Shown here piece after piece: positions 44,489 through 52,976 of a stretch of DNA of 64,000 nucleotides. Both the position numbers and the translations under genes were made by a program. Origin of the DNA: a virus; IMG/VR virus record IMGVR_UViG_3300024999_000034, positions 1 through 64,000 of that record; one strand, given 5' to 3'. Below the pieces are notes generated by a model, which saw only the letters and a list, made by a program, of their open reading frames with translations, was not told the DNA's origin and did no database searches. The first letter of the stretch is position 1. Each line of letters begins with the position of its first letter.

Positions 44489-45041
44489 TATTTATTTATA
44501 TATTTGTAAAAGAATTTATAATAAAATTAATTTAAATCTACCATGATAAAAATTTACCAGAGCAAATAATTTTAAAAACCTTGAAAGCATTGTTATGATT
44601 ATGTTACAGAGATTTGTTCGGATGAAGTGTATATAGTATATAGCACCTCATCCATTGTAATTGTTGTAATACTAGTGAGAGTTAGGATGTAGGGATTATT
44701 TTGTTTTGAGGTTGTGGTAAATTTTTATATGTTAGTAGAAGTATGATTACATGGATTTATTATTCATAGTGATTATTCCTTTCTAGATATTAATTTTTTA
44801 TTCTTTCAGAGATTTTCACCTCTGTTAACAGTATATCATATTGGAAATTATAATGCAAGTATTTATTTTATTATTTATTAGATGGAAGATTGAGATTTTT
44901 AATTTATGCAAAATAAAATTTAATTTTTTCAAGATAAAAATATCATAAAAAATATTTTCACAAATTTTATGGAGTCGTATATGGGAGATAATTGTATCGC
45001 TTTATAATGTAAAGATACGCCCCCGTATAGTAGAAGGTATA

Positions 45042-45050
45042 TGATATAAT
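45042..45050 (+). promoter_or_regulatory. Extended -10 promoter pointing into the C-free tract
   Basis: TGATATAAT matches TGnTATAAT. No good -35 is seen. It would produce a G-rich RNA reading toward 45.5 kb. Confidence 0.35.
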
Positions 45051-45060
45051 GGATGAAAGT

Positions 45061-45480
45061 GTTGTTAGAGTAGGGATTTATGAGAGGATTATATTAATGG
45101 ATGTTTTAATTTTTATAGATGAATTTATTGTAATTATTGTTTTTGGAATTTGTTCGATTGGATTGAAATAGATTTTTGGGATTTGGGAATATTGGATGGA
45201 GATTTAGAGGTGAAAGTTTATATATTTTATGGAATTTGTGTATCAGATAATTGTTGTTAGAGTGGTGTTTATTGGTATTTTGGTGAGATTTATTGTTAGA
45301 TAGTTTTAGTGATAATTGGAGATAAATTTATAGATTTTATTAAATTTTTATGATTTATTTATTAAATTTATTTGACTTTTGGATGAATTTGTGAATGAGG
45401 TTTTGAGAGGTGAGTGATTAGAAAATGTTGTGTTGATTATGTTTTTGCGAAGAAAATACGAAGGGGATTTGGGATAGAAT
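45061..45480. other. Near C-free tract (plus strand)
   Basis: Of 420 plus-strand bases only about five are C, while G is frequent (15 in the first 60 bases). There is no coding frame. The tract is part of the gene-free region 44.5-47.08 kb between divergent gene blocks. Confidence 0.8.
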
Positions 45481-45522
45481 TAGGTTGTATTGGAATTTAT
45501 TTTTTATTGAGGGAGAATTAGT

Positions 45523-45817
45523 ATTGACAAATTTAAAATAGTATGATCGTATTCGTAAAATAAAATTACTGTCGATGAACATGTACTCTGCACATAATGT
45601 CGAACCATGTCGAAACATAATTTGTAATCCATGCCCCTATACCTGCATAGTTGGCATGGAATTTGAAAGTAAAGTCTGACGGTGATTTTTGCTATAGTCT
45701 ATGCTTATGACAAACTGAAAATAGTATGGGCCGGATATGGTGCGAACCCTGAAACCCTTACTATAGGCCGATTGTTCCTCTAATCTGAATGTAACAAAAG
45801 AGGGATGTGTTACATTC
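45523..45817 (+). ncRNA. Structured RNA candidate in the gene-free region
   Basis: A perfect TTGACA (45523-45528) precedes a stretch of balanced composition with three good stem-loops. They are TCCATGCC/GGCATGGA (45628-45635, 45653-45660) with an inner CTAT/ATAG; a 10-bp stem (45721-45730, 45755-45764, one mismatch) enclosing a GGT-GCGA-ACC tetraloop; and a perfect 9-bp GAATGTAAC/GTTACATTC (45787-45795, 45809-45817). ATGTCGAA repeats lie just before. No known family matched; the -10 element is poor. Confidence 0.5.
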
Positions 45818-46091
45818 GATGAATAATTAGGGTTATAATGTGTCGGTCGGGATGTTTGGAGAGCTTAGAAGGGCAAATTTAGAGAGGAAATGATAGGAGA
45901 ATTAGAAAATGGTAATGTCCTGGGATTTGATTGGCTGCACTCGGCAATGATAATGTCGAATTGATTTTATCGGGTGAAATGAGAGAGATAATCAATTTAT
46001 TGGGCTTTGATGTTATTATCATAGGTGCAAAAAATTTTGTCGGTAAACTTTCGAGGCATATAACATAGGCGAAATGTTTGAACACTTTTGC

Positions 46092-46179
46092 AGTATCAAA
46101 AATATACCTAGTATATAAAAGATACTAACTATAATATCTATACTAACAACAAAAATTATACTAAGTATCTTTTATATAC
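46092..46179. repeat. 16-bp inverted repeat and related copy at the strand-composition switch
   Basis: GTATATAAAAGATACT (46111-46126) is perfectly inverted at 46164-46179. AGTATCAAAAATATAC (46092-46107) has the same halves with a different 4-bp centre. They mark the point where plus-strand composition switches from G-rich to C-rich. Likely protein-binding sites. Confidence 0.75.
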
Positions 46180-46200
46180 CAATTCAAAACTATCATATTA

Positions 46201-46500
46201 TACTATCACCACTACCTCATTACATGATCACAATGATCACATTCAATACACCACTAAAATGTACATACATTGTGACTACTTATATCCTACTGATTCACTA
46301 AACATTAATCCCAACTTAATTACTATACATTATACTACACTAAACTACTATGACTTAATTCATACAACTTTACTATACATTAATCCTTACTAATCTACCA
46401 CACTATAATCCATACCATTTCACTATGTATTACTCTAACCACAACAAACCTTAAAAACTTAAAACATCTCTAATCAAATTCCATACCAAAAACCCACAAA
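46201..46500. other. Near G-free tract (plus strand)
   Basis: Of 300 plus-strand bases only about eight are G, and the last 60 have none; C and A dominate. No coding frame. It mirrors the C-free tract at 45.06-45.48 kb on the other side of the inverted repeat. Confidence 0.8.
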
Positions 46501-46565
46501 ATACGACACACCCGATACCGTGTAGAAAAATTTTACTCTAAGACACAAAATAAATATCTACATAC

Positions 46566-46619
46566 CATTATAACCCTCAATACCTCAAACCTCTTAAAAG
46601 CCCCTTTCTGTGCCTCTGA
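46566..46619 (+). repeat. Cassette-boundary repeat, copy A
   Basis: ACCTCTTAAAA at 46589, then 12 nt, then GCCTCTGA. ATTATA (46567-46572) lies 17 bp before CCTCTT. Consensus of seven copies: ACCTCTTAAAA-N12-GGCCTTA. Confidence 0.65.
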
Positions 46620-46863
46620 TGCAATATATTTATATTTGCATTTGTACACATATTCAACTCTATTTTCAAGTTGGCATACATATTGCATAGTATACACATC
46701 ACAACCAATTCTAATAAATACAGCACAATAAGCACAATACACTGCAATCCGGTTGACTCTAGATATCTGACAGATATAATGCTAACCTCTATTACTATTG
46801 ATCACACTCTATTTATTACCTCTTATCTTATCCATTATTGCTTCTATTTTTATCCCTGCTATC

Positions 46864-46918
46864 ATTATACCACTAACATATCTAAACCTCTTAAAACACC
46901 ATCCTATAGCCTTACACA
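46864..46918 (+). repeat. Cassette-boundary repeat, copy B
   Basis: ATTATA (46864-46869), 17 bp, CCTCTTAAAA (46887), 12 nt, GCCTTACA. Confidence 0.65.
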
Positions 46919-47082
46919 TAAGCATATAACACACTAACCTCATTGTACTAAATTTTTCCCTGTATAATAGGAAAGAATAATCCAAACAAATCTCATAATC
47001 CATCTCTAACCCACTAGACAGATGCCTATTTAAATGGTAAAATAAATAAACAAAATAAATCAATAAAGGAGTTGCTTAACCA

Positions 47083-47511
47083 ATGGCAAAAAGAACTAAA
47101 TCTACTAACACACCTAGAAAATTAGAAGACACATCCTGGTTAGCTCAAATAATCAAAGACAAAATGGAGGTAGAATCTCAAAAAATGGGTTTATGGCCTT
47201 CAAATCGTTACAAATCACTACATACTCTACACATTATCGTAAATAAAGCAGACGATGAAAACTACAACAATATCTACTATGACACATACAACGGTAAAAA
47301 ATCAATCACAATATGCGAAATACCATCATTAACGATAGAATATGGTTACGACTACGACACAGAAGGAATGCAAGCAAAACTTAGAGGACTACAAGAACGC
47401 TACAAGGATGACGATGGAATGTACATAGTATCAGTCTTGACCACAAATGACTTAAACAGTGCAATGATAAAAGACTTGGAAGAATTAATGTATCAAATAG
47501 GAACACACTAA
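47083..47511 (+). CDS. Hypothetical cassette protein
   Basis: The 142-aa product starts MAKRTKSTNTPRKLEDTSW behind AAAGGAGTTGCTTAACCA. It is an alpha/beta protein (LHTLHIIVNKADDENYNN, YIVSVLTTNDLNSAMI) without a recognised family. It is the first gene of the rightward block; a -10-like TATAAT lies about 115 bp upstream. The stop codon is the first base pairs of its terminator stem. Confidence 0.65.
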   Translation: MAKRTKSTNTPRKLEDTSWLAQIIKDKMEVESQKMGLWPSNRYKSLHTLHIIVNKADDENYNNIYYDTYNGKKSITICEIPSLTIEYGYDYDTEGMQAKLRGLQERYKDDDGMYIVSVLTTNDLNSAMIKDLEELMYQIGTH

Positions 47512-47535
47512 AAGCAGGTTATTTCCTGCTTTTTC
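47511..47535 (+). terminator. Cassette terminator
   Basis: AAAGCAGG (47511-47518) pairs with CCTGCTTT (47525-47532), followed by T-rich sequence. Confidence 0.8.
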
Positions 47536-47570
47536 TTTTTTCCTTACAATCTATTAACAATTAAATTCTA

Positions 47571-47600
47571 ACCTCTCATACGGCTCCTAGTGGCCTCTGA
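47571..47600 (+). repeat. Cassette-boundary repeat, copy C
   Basis: ACCTCTCATAC at 47571, 11 nt, GCCTCTGA. The rest of the gap 47536-47761 is C-rich and G-poor without a gene. Confidence 0.55.
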
Positions 47601-47761
47601 TAGTAATCTATTGTCCTTTATATTATCTGTGCTACTCCAAATCAACCAACAACTATAAATATAAATATCTTTACATCTACAACATAAATCTATATACTCT
47701 TAATTAATTCAATGTATTAATCAAATACCAAAAATACATAAATAAAAGGAGTGCTTACACT

Positions 47762-48145
47762 ATGGCAAGAAACCTAAAACCAGCAAATCTCAAAAAACTA
47801 TCTCAAATCAAAACCTCTAACGGCTTCAAAATTGACTTACCCAATTACATGTATAATCCATCTTATGACCATGAATACCCAAACCTCCTAAAACTAACCC
47901 ACGAAACCACAACTGAGCGTTTTTACACCACTGTAAAATACTTCAAACGCTATAATGGAACCGGATATTATTCAACAGAAACTTATTCCCACAAAATTGA
48001 TGATTCGAATTCCTGGAGCATTGCAAACAGTCTAAAAGAAACTGAATTAGAAGAGTCTAATAGATTTAGCATGAAACATCTAATAGAACTAGCGGAACAA
48101 ATTAAACTAGAAAACATTCCGGCAATTGCTGAAGCAGCACGTTAA
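47762..48145 (+). CDS. Hypothetical cassette protein
   Basis: The 127-aa product starts MARNLKPANLKKLSQIKTSN behind AAAGGAGTGCTTACACT. It is Tyr/Asn-rich in the middle (YNGTGYYSTETYSHKIDDS) with a helical C terminus (MKHLIELAEQIKLENIPAIA). No family recognised. It forms a cassette with its own terminator. Confidence 0.65.
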   Translation: MARNLKPANLKKLSQIKTSNGFKIDLPNYMYNPSYDHEYPNLLKLTHETTTERFYTTVKYFKRYNGTGYYSTETYSHKIDDSNSWSIANSLKETELEESNRFSMKHLIELAEQIKLENIPAIAEAAR

Positions 48146-48170
48146 CATAAACCACAAAATAAAACCACTA

Positions 48171-48193
48171 AGAGGCTCTAACGAGTCTCTTTT
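48171..48193 (+). terminator. Cassette terminator
   Basis: AGAGGCTC (48171-48178) pairs with GAGTCTCT (48183-48190) with one G-U, then TTTTC. Confidence 0.7.
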
Positions 48194-48281
48194 CTATTCC
48201 TCTAACATTCCCTCACCCATCCACATAAAACCTCTCACAATCAATCCTAGCACATATCACAGCAATATAAATATCATAATA

Positions 48282-48329
48282 AAAAGTGTGAAACTCTTAA
48301 TATATATAATATAGGACTTTCACACTTTT
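48282..48329. repeat. 12-bp inverted repeat around a TATAAT-containing loop
   Basis: AAAAGTGTGAAA (48282-48293) pairs with TTTCACACTTTT (48318-48329). The loop contains TATATATAATATAGG. It may be a terminator or an operator flanking a -10 element. A similar structure stands at 50145-50212, after the same gene pair. Confidence 0.6.
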
Positions 48330-48378
48330 GAAAATTCCCATATTCCCGATCACAACAAAACAAATCCTAAAATAAATA

Positions 48379-48407
48379 TTGACATAAATTAATAACCATG
48401 CTATAAT
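48379..48407 (+). promoter_or_regulatory. Sigma-A type promoter
   Basis: TTGACA (48379-48384) and TATAAT (48402-48407) are spaced 17 bp. A 168-nt leader follows, containing an AAAGGAG site with a five-codon frame before the gene at 48575. Confidence 0.85.
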
Positions 48408-48574
48408 TAATTTTACCCGATTATACAGAAATAAATTTTAAAGAAAAGGAGTTGAGCGAACCATACTAATTATACAAATTGTACAAATACGTAGCACTGG
48501 TAGCACATAGGTAAGTTTATTCTGTTTATTATTGCATCAGTAAAAAATAAAATTATAAAAGAGGTATATTAAAA

Positions 48575-48892
48575 ATGAAATATAATGACTTTGAATTAAC
48601 TATATTAGATATGCTCTATAATCCTTATGGCCCTAATGGATTGGAAGAAGATCAAGAACCGCAAGTATCAAACCTTGAATACATCCTAGAATATTGTAAT
48701 GAATATTCCTTAGAATCTAATCCAGACCAAACATATCATGAATGGATACAATTATATGAAGGAAATGATTCTATAATTTTAGAAATGATTATGGAAGAAT
48801 ACATGCGTATTATTGAAAGAAGTACTGAAAAAATAGTTATAGAACATTCAAAACAAAGAATTAATATTAATCTAGAAAATGAAGGAGAATAA
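48575..48892 (+). CDS. Acidic hypothetical protein
   Basis: The 105-aa product starts MKYNDFELTILDMLYNPYG behind AAGAGGTATATTAAAA. It is acidic and helical (NSILEMIMEEYMRIIERST-like tail). It ends 4 nt before the next gene, which has its own GAAGGAG site, so the two form an operon. Confidence 0.65.
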   Translation: MKYNDFELTILDMLYNPYGPNGLEEDQEPQVSNLEYILEYCNEYSLESNPDQTYHEWIQLYEGNDSIILEMIMEEYMRIIERSTEKIVIEHSKQRININLENEGE

Positions 48893-48896
48893 ATAA

Positions 48897-50138
48897 ATGA
48901 ATATTGATAAATTAAGAGAATATGTAAAAACCTCCAATACAATTGCAAATTATAAATTCCTATGTGCTATTCTAGGCATCAAAGTAACTAATGGGAATTC
49001 TAAAAAATCACAATTACTAGAAATGGAAAGATACTTTAAATATCACAAGGAGGGAAATAAATTTATTATTGAAGAAATATATGATAATCCATTAAACAAA
49101 ATAGAAAATAGAGGCGGTAACAATGTCACGGAATACACCAAAATTATAGAAAACTTAATACTAGATTTATTACTACAAGGTGGAAACACTAAACAAGGTT
49201 TCGGTCTAGTATTCCTTAGTAAAAATCAATTATTAAAAGAATTCCATATGATTAATGATAATTATGTTTACTGCAAGCGCAGAATATTAAAATTATCTAA
49301 ATTTATGAATATTGATAAGGAAACAGTCGAGGAATGGTATGATCTAAATGATGATATGTTAGAAAGAAATTTACAGCAAGCTCTTAAAAGTTTAGAGAAT
49401 CAATCATTGGTGTCATGGGATAGAGAAATTACAATTGCTGAAGCAATCCCTTTAGCTGAAATTACGCATGATGGAACCGAGGTAATAAAAAGAAAATACA
49501 TAGATCAATACGACGAAGAACAAACTGATTATAAATATTATGCAAATGATGAAATAAAATTGAATTATAGAGAAGGGACTAATAAAGAAAAAGCATTTAT
49601 TTTAGAAACTGAAAAAGAAATAATGAAAGAATTAGGATGCGATAGTAAACAAAAGATTATTAAATTTGGATTATGGGATATATTCAAGAATAAAATAGAT
49701 GATATTATATTGAAAAAACTTAATATTGCATTTTACTATAAGTCCTATAAAATCCTATTTAATGAAAAACATATAAAAGAGGCTATAAACGATATTTTCT
49801 ATCAATTTGAATTAACTGAGGATGAAAAGATAGCAAGTAAAATAATACTAAATAGTGATGTAATGGACAGAACTATCACAAATGCAGAAAATAGACATGA
49901 TAAGGCTATAGAAGAGAAATCTAAAATCATTGGCAAAATGAAAAATGATACAAAAGGGCAGAGAACTATAAGGAGAACAAAAGAAAATTATATTAATGAT
50001 AATAGAGAATTAGGAAATAATCTAATAATCAAAGGTGCTGTAAATATTAAAGAAATTGTAAAAAGAATTAAATTAGAAATTAAAGAAGAAAAGTCAATAG
50101 ATGAAATATTACAAGAAATATTAGATGAATTAGAATAA
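48897..50138 (+). CDS. Hypothetical DNA-binding-type protein, 413 aa
   Basis: The product starts MNIDKLREYVKTSNTIANYK. The N-terminal 50 residues (FLCAILGIKVTNGNSKKSQL) resemble an HTH module. The middle (FLSKNQLLKEFHMINDNYVY...LKSLENQSLVSWDREI) has a winged-helix look. The C-terminal region is Lys/Glu-rich (MKNDTKGQRTIRRTKENYIN). It may be a replication or regulatory protein. It is the largest protein of the rightward cassettes; family not recognised. Confidence 0.6.
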   Translation: MNIDKLREYVKTSNTIANYKFLCAILGIKVTNGNSKKSQLLEMERYFKYHKEGNKFIIEEIYDNPLNKIENRGGNNVTEYTKIIENLILDLLLQGGNTKQGFGLVFLSKNQLLKEFHMINDNYVYCKRRILKLSKFMNIDKETVEEWYDLNDDMLERNLQQALKSLENQSLVSWDREITIAEAIPLAEITHDGTEVIKRKYIDQYDEEQTDYKYYANDEIKLNYREGTNKEKAFILETEKEIMKELGCDSKQKIIKFGLWDIFKNKIDDIILKKLNIAFYYKSYKILFNEKHIKEAINDIFYQFELTEDEKIASKIILNSDVMDRTITNAENRHDKAIEEKSKIIGKMKNDTKGQRTIRRTKENYINDNRELGNNLIIKGAVNIKEIVKRIKLEIKEEKSIDEILQEILDELE

Positions 50139-50144
50139 AATTAT

Positions 50145-50212
50145 AAAAGTTGGACATTTTAATTCCCCGTAATATATAATAGTATAATGGGCATATGAAA
50201 CGTCCAACTTTT
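50145..50212 (+). terminator. Long-loop terminator-like inverted repeat
   Basis: AAAAGTTGGAC (50145-50155) pairs with GTCCAACTTTT (50202-50212). The loop contains TATATAATAGTATAATGG, so a promoter-like sequence again lies inside the repeat. Confidence 0.6.
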
Positions 50213-50535
50213 TATCTATTATTTCATAATTATCAAAACTAAATCAAAAACCCTAGCTTGCAGCAGCCTTTCAATTTTGAGATAAGCTCAAAATAGCATT
50301 TATCAACTCTAATTAAATTTATTCTAATAATCCTTAAATCCTCAATAAATACAGTGATTTAGGAACGTATGTCAGCATTTCGCTATTCGCTCAATGGCTG
50401 AATTTATATTTCTAATAATTTTTTTCTTTTACAATTCTTAATAAACACTAAAATAAAATACTTTACAATCTATTATCCTATCTATATAATACTAATCAAT
50501 ATTAAAATACATAAAAAGAAAGAAGGCATTCCCTC
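50213..50535. other. Gene-free stretch with small hairpins
   Basis: TTTTGAG/CTCAAAA (about 50275-50293) and CAGCATT/AATGGCTG (about 50372-50402) can form. No convincing promoter was found before the secreted-protein gene. The rest is AT-rich with nothing recognised. Confidence 0.5.
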
Positions 50536-50868
50536 ATGAAAAAATTAATATCTATCCTAACCCTAACCATATCTCTCCTAACATCTTCTATCCTAACAAC
50601 TTCAGCTAATCCCTCAATCCAACCTAACTCCGATCACTCCTACACAATGATAGCACTCGCCACAAAATCCCTCTATAATCCTTCAGAATCTTGCTATCAT
50701 ACAATCCTACAAAATGAAAATGGCGACACCTTCACAGTCCTAACCTCAGACAATGTTACAAACAAATGGTTCGAGTGCTCAGTAGATTCCAATTCTACAC
50801 CACAAATTATCACTGATGATAAAATAATTGATTTAGGATTATTAGAAGAAACAGAAAATTGTCAATAA
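50536..50868 (+). CDS. Small secreted protein with signal peptide
   Basis: The 110-aa product starts MKKLISILTLTISLLTSSIL with a hydrophobic core and a likely cleavage after TSA (residue 24). The mature part has three cysteines and a beta-rich pattern (DTFTVLTSDNVTNKWFECSV). It is behind AAAGAAAGAAGG. It is probably exported from the host cell; a role in surface modification or host competition is possible but not shown. Confidence 0.7.
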   Translation: MKKLISILTLTISLLTSSILTTSANPSIQPNSDHSYTMIALATKSLYNPSESCYHTILQNENGDTFTVLTSDNVTNKWFECSVDSNSTPQIITDDKIIDLGLLEETENCQ

Positions 50869-50909
50869 TATATCATTATAAATTGTAAAATAAATTTGCA
50901 AAAACATCT

Positions 50910-50940
50910 AACCTGTGCTATTCTATTGGCATAGGTTTTT
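50910..50940 (+). terminator. Terminator of the secreted-protein gene
   Basis: AACCTGTGC (50910-50918) pairs with GCATAGGTT (50929-50937) with one G-U, followed by TTTTATT. Confidence 0.75.
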
Positions 50941-50989
50941 ATTGTAATCAGTCCAAATCAAAAGTAAAAAGAAAGAAGGTAAAATACAT

Positions 50990-51544
50990 ATGATTAAACT
51001 TACCGAACTCAAGCGCATGATAAAATCAAACTCATTACGCAAAGCATTTTACTCCGAAGGTCTTACCAATGTAATTTTTAATTACGATAGAATGGTATTA
51101 ATTGAGTTAAAACAATGCGACCAACTCAAACTATTTAATTATCTGAAATCAATCAATTATGTCGATGACAAGTATAGTTTCGGAGAAAATGAACTTTACA
51201 CGGATTCAGAACTTAAAAATAAACTTGAAAAACTTAAAGGGAATACCTCGGAGCATATACAATGTTTGGTCGATACAGGAATACAATTCCATCAATCTGG
51301 AGCCTGGAAAGACTCTGAAAAAACATTATATAAAATTTTCAAAACTAAAAATGGACTAATGAAAATTAAAGACGAATACATTTGTTTGCTTAATCAGGAT
51401 ATTAAAAAAGGAGTAGTTTTAAAAACAAATGAAGCTCAGTCAATGATATTTATCTATAATAATACAAACGATTGCATAGGAGTATGCATGGGAGAAAAGT
51501 TTGAAATGAGCGAACTAACAGAATATACAAATTGGGGATCTTAA
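50990..51544 (+). CDS. Hypothetical cassette protein
   Basis: The 184-aa product starts MIKLTELKRMIKSNSLRKAF behind AAAGAAAGAAGG. Alternating strands and helices (FNYDRMVLIELKQCDQLKLF; MIFIYNNTNDCIGVCMGEKF) suggest a compact alpha/beta fold. No family recognised. Its own terminator follows directly. Confidence 0.65.
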   Translation: MIKLTELKRMIKSNSLRKAFYSEGLTNVIFNYDRMVLIELKQCDQLKLFNYLKSINYVDDKYSFGENELYTDSELKNKLEKLKGNTSEHIQCLVDTGIQFHQSGAWKDSEKTLYKIFKTKNGLMKIKDEYICLLNQDIKKGVVLKTNEAQSMIFIYNNTNDCIGVCMGEKFEMSELTEYTNWGS

Positions 51545-51568
51545 GGAGCTTTACAGCTTCTTTTTTTT
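51543..51568 (+). terminator. Cassette terminator
   Basis: AAGGAGCT (51543-51550) pairs with AGCTTCTT (51555-51562) with one G-U, followed by T8. Confidence 0.85.
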
Positions 51569-51604
51569 CTTTCCCTGCTACAATTTCCCTCTATCTATAA
51601 TCTA

Positions 51605-51634
51605 ACCTCTTAAATCCCTATCCACGGGCCTTAA
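51605..51634 (+). repeat. Cassette-boundary repeat, copy D
   Basis: ACCTCTTAAAT at 51605, 12 nt, GCCTTAAA. Confidence 0.65.
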
Positions 51635-51652
51635 AACGTAAAATAAATTAGT

Positions 51653-51681
51653 TTGACATTGTGCTATCTATCAATTATAAT
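51653..51681 (+). promoter_or_regulatory. Sigma-A type promoter
   Basis: TTGACA (51653-51658) and TATAAT (51676-51681), 17 bp apart; CTTAGTAAATCA follows at the start-site position. Confidence 0.9.
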
Positions 51682-51724
51682 CTTACTTAGTAAATCAAAT
51701 ATAAATATTAGGAGGAATACATAA

Positions 51725-51868
51725 ATGAAAAAAGTCTATGCGTTGTGTGGAGCAACAGGTATTGTTAAAATGTTTTCCAGTAAATCAAAAGCGGAAACAA
51801 TGGCTAAAACATATAATCTTCAATGTAATTCTGATTCTTATTATGTTGAAGGTTATGAAGTAGAATAG
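51725..51868 (+). CDS. 47-aa hypothetical protein
   Basis: A short frame behind ATTAGGAGGAATACATAA reads MKKVYALCGATGIVKMFSSK and ends GYEVE with TAG. The strong ribosome-binding site and the promoter 44 bp upstream make it very likely real. It is followed by the 93-aa gene in the same transcript. Family not recognised. Confidence 0.75.
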   Translation: MKKVYALCGATGIVKMFSSKSKAETMAKTYNLQCNSDSYYVEGYEVE

Positions 51869-51889
51869 AATTAAGAAGGAGTGCTAAAA

Positions 51890-52171
51890 ATGAGTAAAAA
51901 CCAATGGTATGTACATACTGAGGGTTCAATTGGTTATATTAGCCACAATCTAATCCAATATACGCCAACTAAACAAGATGCTGAAAAACTACTAAAACAA
52001 GTAAAGAAAATTGATAAACTATGTTATGTTGACTTTGTTTGGAAATCAGACTTGCACCTTCCATTTTCTAAACTACATGGTAAAATGCCAATAAAAGTTG
52101 AAAGTATAATGGATGTACTAATTCCACTAATTGAAAATGATTTAAGATCGTGGAACAAAGCATTAATTTAG
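51890..52171 (+). CDS. Hypothetical cassette protein
   Basis: ATG 51890 (MSKNQWYVHTEGSIGYISH) follows AAGAAGGAGTGCTAAAA; the open frame starts three codons earlier. The 93-aa product has an alpha/beta character and no recognised family. It shares a promoter with the 47-aa gene. Confidence 0.7.
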   Translation: MSKNQWYVHTEGSIGYISHNLIQYTPTKQDAEKLLKQVKKIDKLCYVDFVWKSDLHLPFSKLHGKMPIKVESIMDVLIPLIENDLRSWNKALI

Positions 52172-52195
52172 AGTAGTAGAAATACTACTCTTTTT
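52171..52195 (+). terminator. Cassette terminator
   Basis: GAGTAGTA (52171-52178) pairs with TACTACTC (52183-52190), followed by T5. Confidence 0.85.
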
Positions 52196-52333
52196 CTTTG
52201 CCTATGCTCCTTATCTTATCTCTATATAATCCCTCCAGGCCTTCCACAATGCCTATTAAGCTCTTATAAATCCTATCTGATACAAATACACTCTAAACAG
52301 ATAATAAGGCCACACAATGTTTAAATAATTATA

Positions 52334-52378
52334 TTGACATTTGCTATAGTGATCTGTATTATATTAAGTAATTACATA
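52334..52378 (+). promoter_or_regulatory. Promoter with AGTAATTACATA element
   Basis: TTGACA (52334-52339), 17 bp, TATTAT (52357-52362), 4 nt, AGTAATTACATA (52367-52378). The core GTAATTAC is a palindrome over the expected start site. Confidence 0.85.
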
Positions 52379-52400
52379 TTGAATTAAAGGAGGCTTCAGC

Positions 52401-52922
52401 ATGTCGGAATCTAAATTAGTCGGTTATGAATGGAAAACTGAAAAAGGAGAAAAATTCTCTGCATACGATGGCGGTTTAATCCCTGCTAAAGTGTCAGATT
52501 GGAGTCAAGCAGAAAAATCCCAATTATCTGGTAAAACTATAGTACATATTTATTGGATCTTAAAAGATGGAGAAATACTTCCATTCGGTAAAAATTCAGC
52601 TATGAAGGAACTAGGAATCAAAGCAGGGACAATAAAAAAGATGGCCGAAGAATACATGTCACAAGCAAGAAAACAAGCAGAAGACTACAAATGGCTATTA
52701 AAATCTATCGGATCAATGCAAAAACATTCTAGCATTCAAAATGCAAATAATGCATATATAAATACAAACTATTCACCCATGCATACTCCGAGACCTAGAA
52801 TTAGTTATCTGGTAAATACAGCTTGTTTTTGTCTTAATAATGAATATCTAACGAGACAAAACAACGAAGAAAATAATAAGGTACTAACCGAACTAGGATT
52901 TATAAAAGTATTGGAGAACTAG
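52401..52922 (+). CDS. Hypothetical cassette protein, 173 aa
   Basis: The product starts MSESKLVGYEWKTEKGEKFS behind AAAGGAGGCTTCAGC. An N-terminal beta part (TIVHIYWILKDGEILPFGKN) is followed by a helical part (MKELGIKAGTIKKMAEEYMS) that could be an HTH. No family recognised. It shares a transcript with the 65-aa gene unless stopped at 52914-52936. Confidence 0.65.
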   Translation: MSESKLVGYEWKTEKGEKFSAYDGGLIPAKVSDWSQAEKSQLSGKTIVHIYWILKDGEILPFGKNSAMKELGIKAGTIKKMAEEYMSQARKQAEDYKWLLKSIGSMQKHSSIQNANNAYINTNYSPMHTPRPRISYLVNTACFCLNNEYLTRQNNEENNKVLTELGFIKVLEN

Positions 52923-52936
52923 AAATAGTTCTCTTC
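52914..52936 (+). terminator. Hairpin with GAAA tetraloop
   Basis: GAGAACTA (52914-52921) pairs with TAGTTCTC (52926-52933) around GAAA. It overlaps the gene's stop; a moderate terminator. Confidence 0.65.
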
Positions 52937-52976
52937 TTATAATTTTTTATTGGTAGTTTAAGGAGGAATAAATAAA

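Noticed and set aside
45721-45764. tRNA gene suggested by GGTGCGAACC (T-arm-like)
   Set aside because: No acceptor, D or anticodon arms fit; the stem encloses a tetraloop instead of a 7-nt T loop.
45418-46085. Minus-strand frames at 45418-45618 and 45879-46085
   Set aside because: They arise from strong base bias, have no ribosome-binding sites, and the proteins look random.
46092-46179. Standard replication origin called from skew switch
   Set aside because: The plus strand goes from G-rich to C-rich left to right, opposite to an origin of bidirectional replication; the iterons at 42.8 kb are a better candidate.
46533-47063. Frames at 46533-46742, 46671-46937 and 46809-47063
   Set aside because: Overlapping frames on both strands in G-poor sequence without initiation signals; they also cover the boundary repeats.
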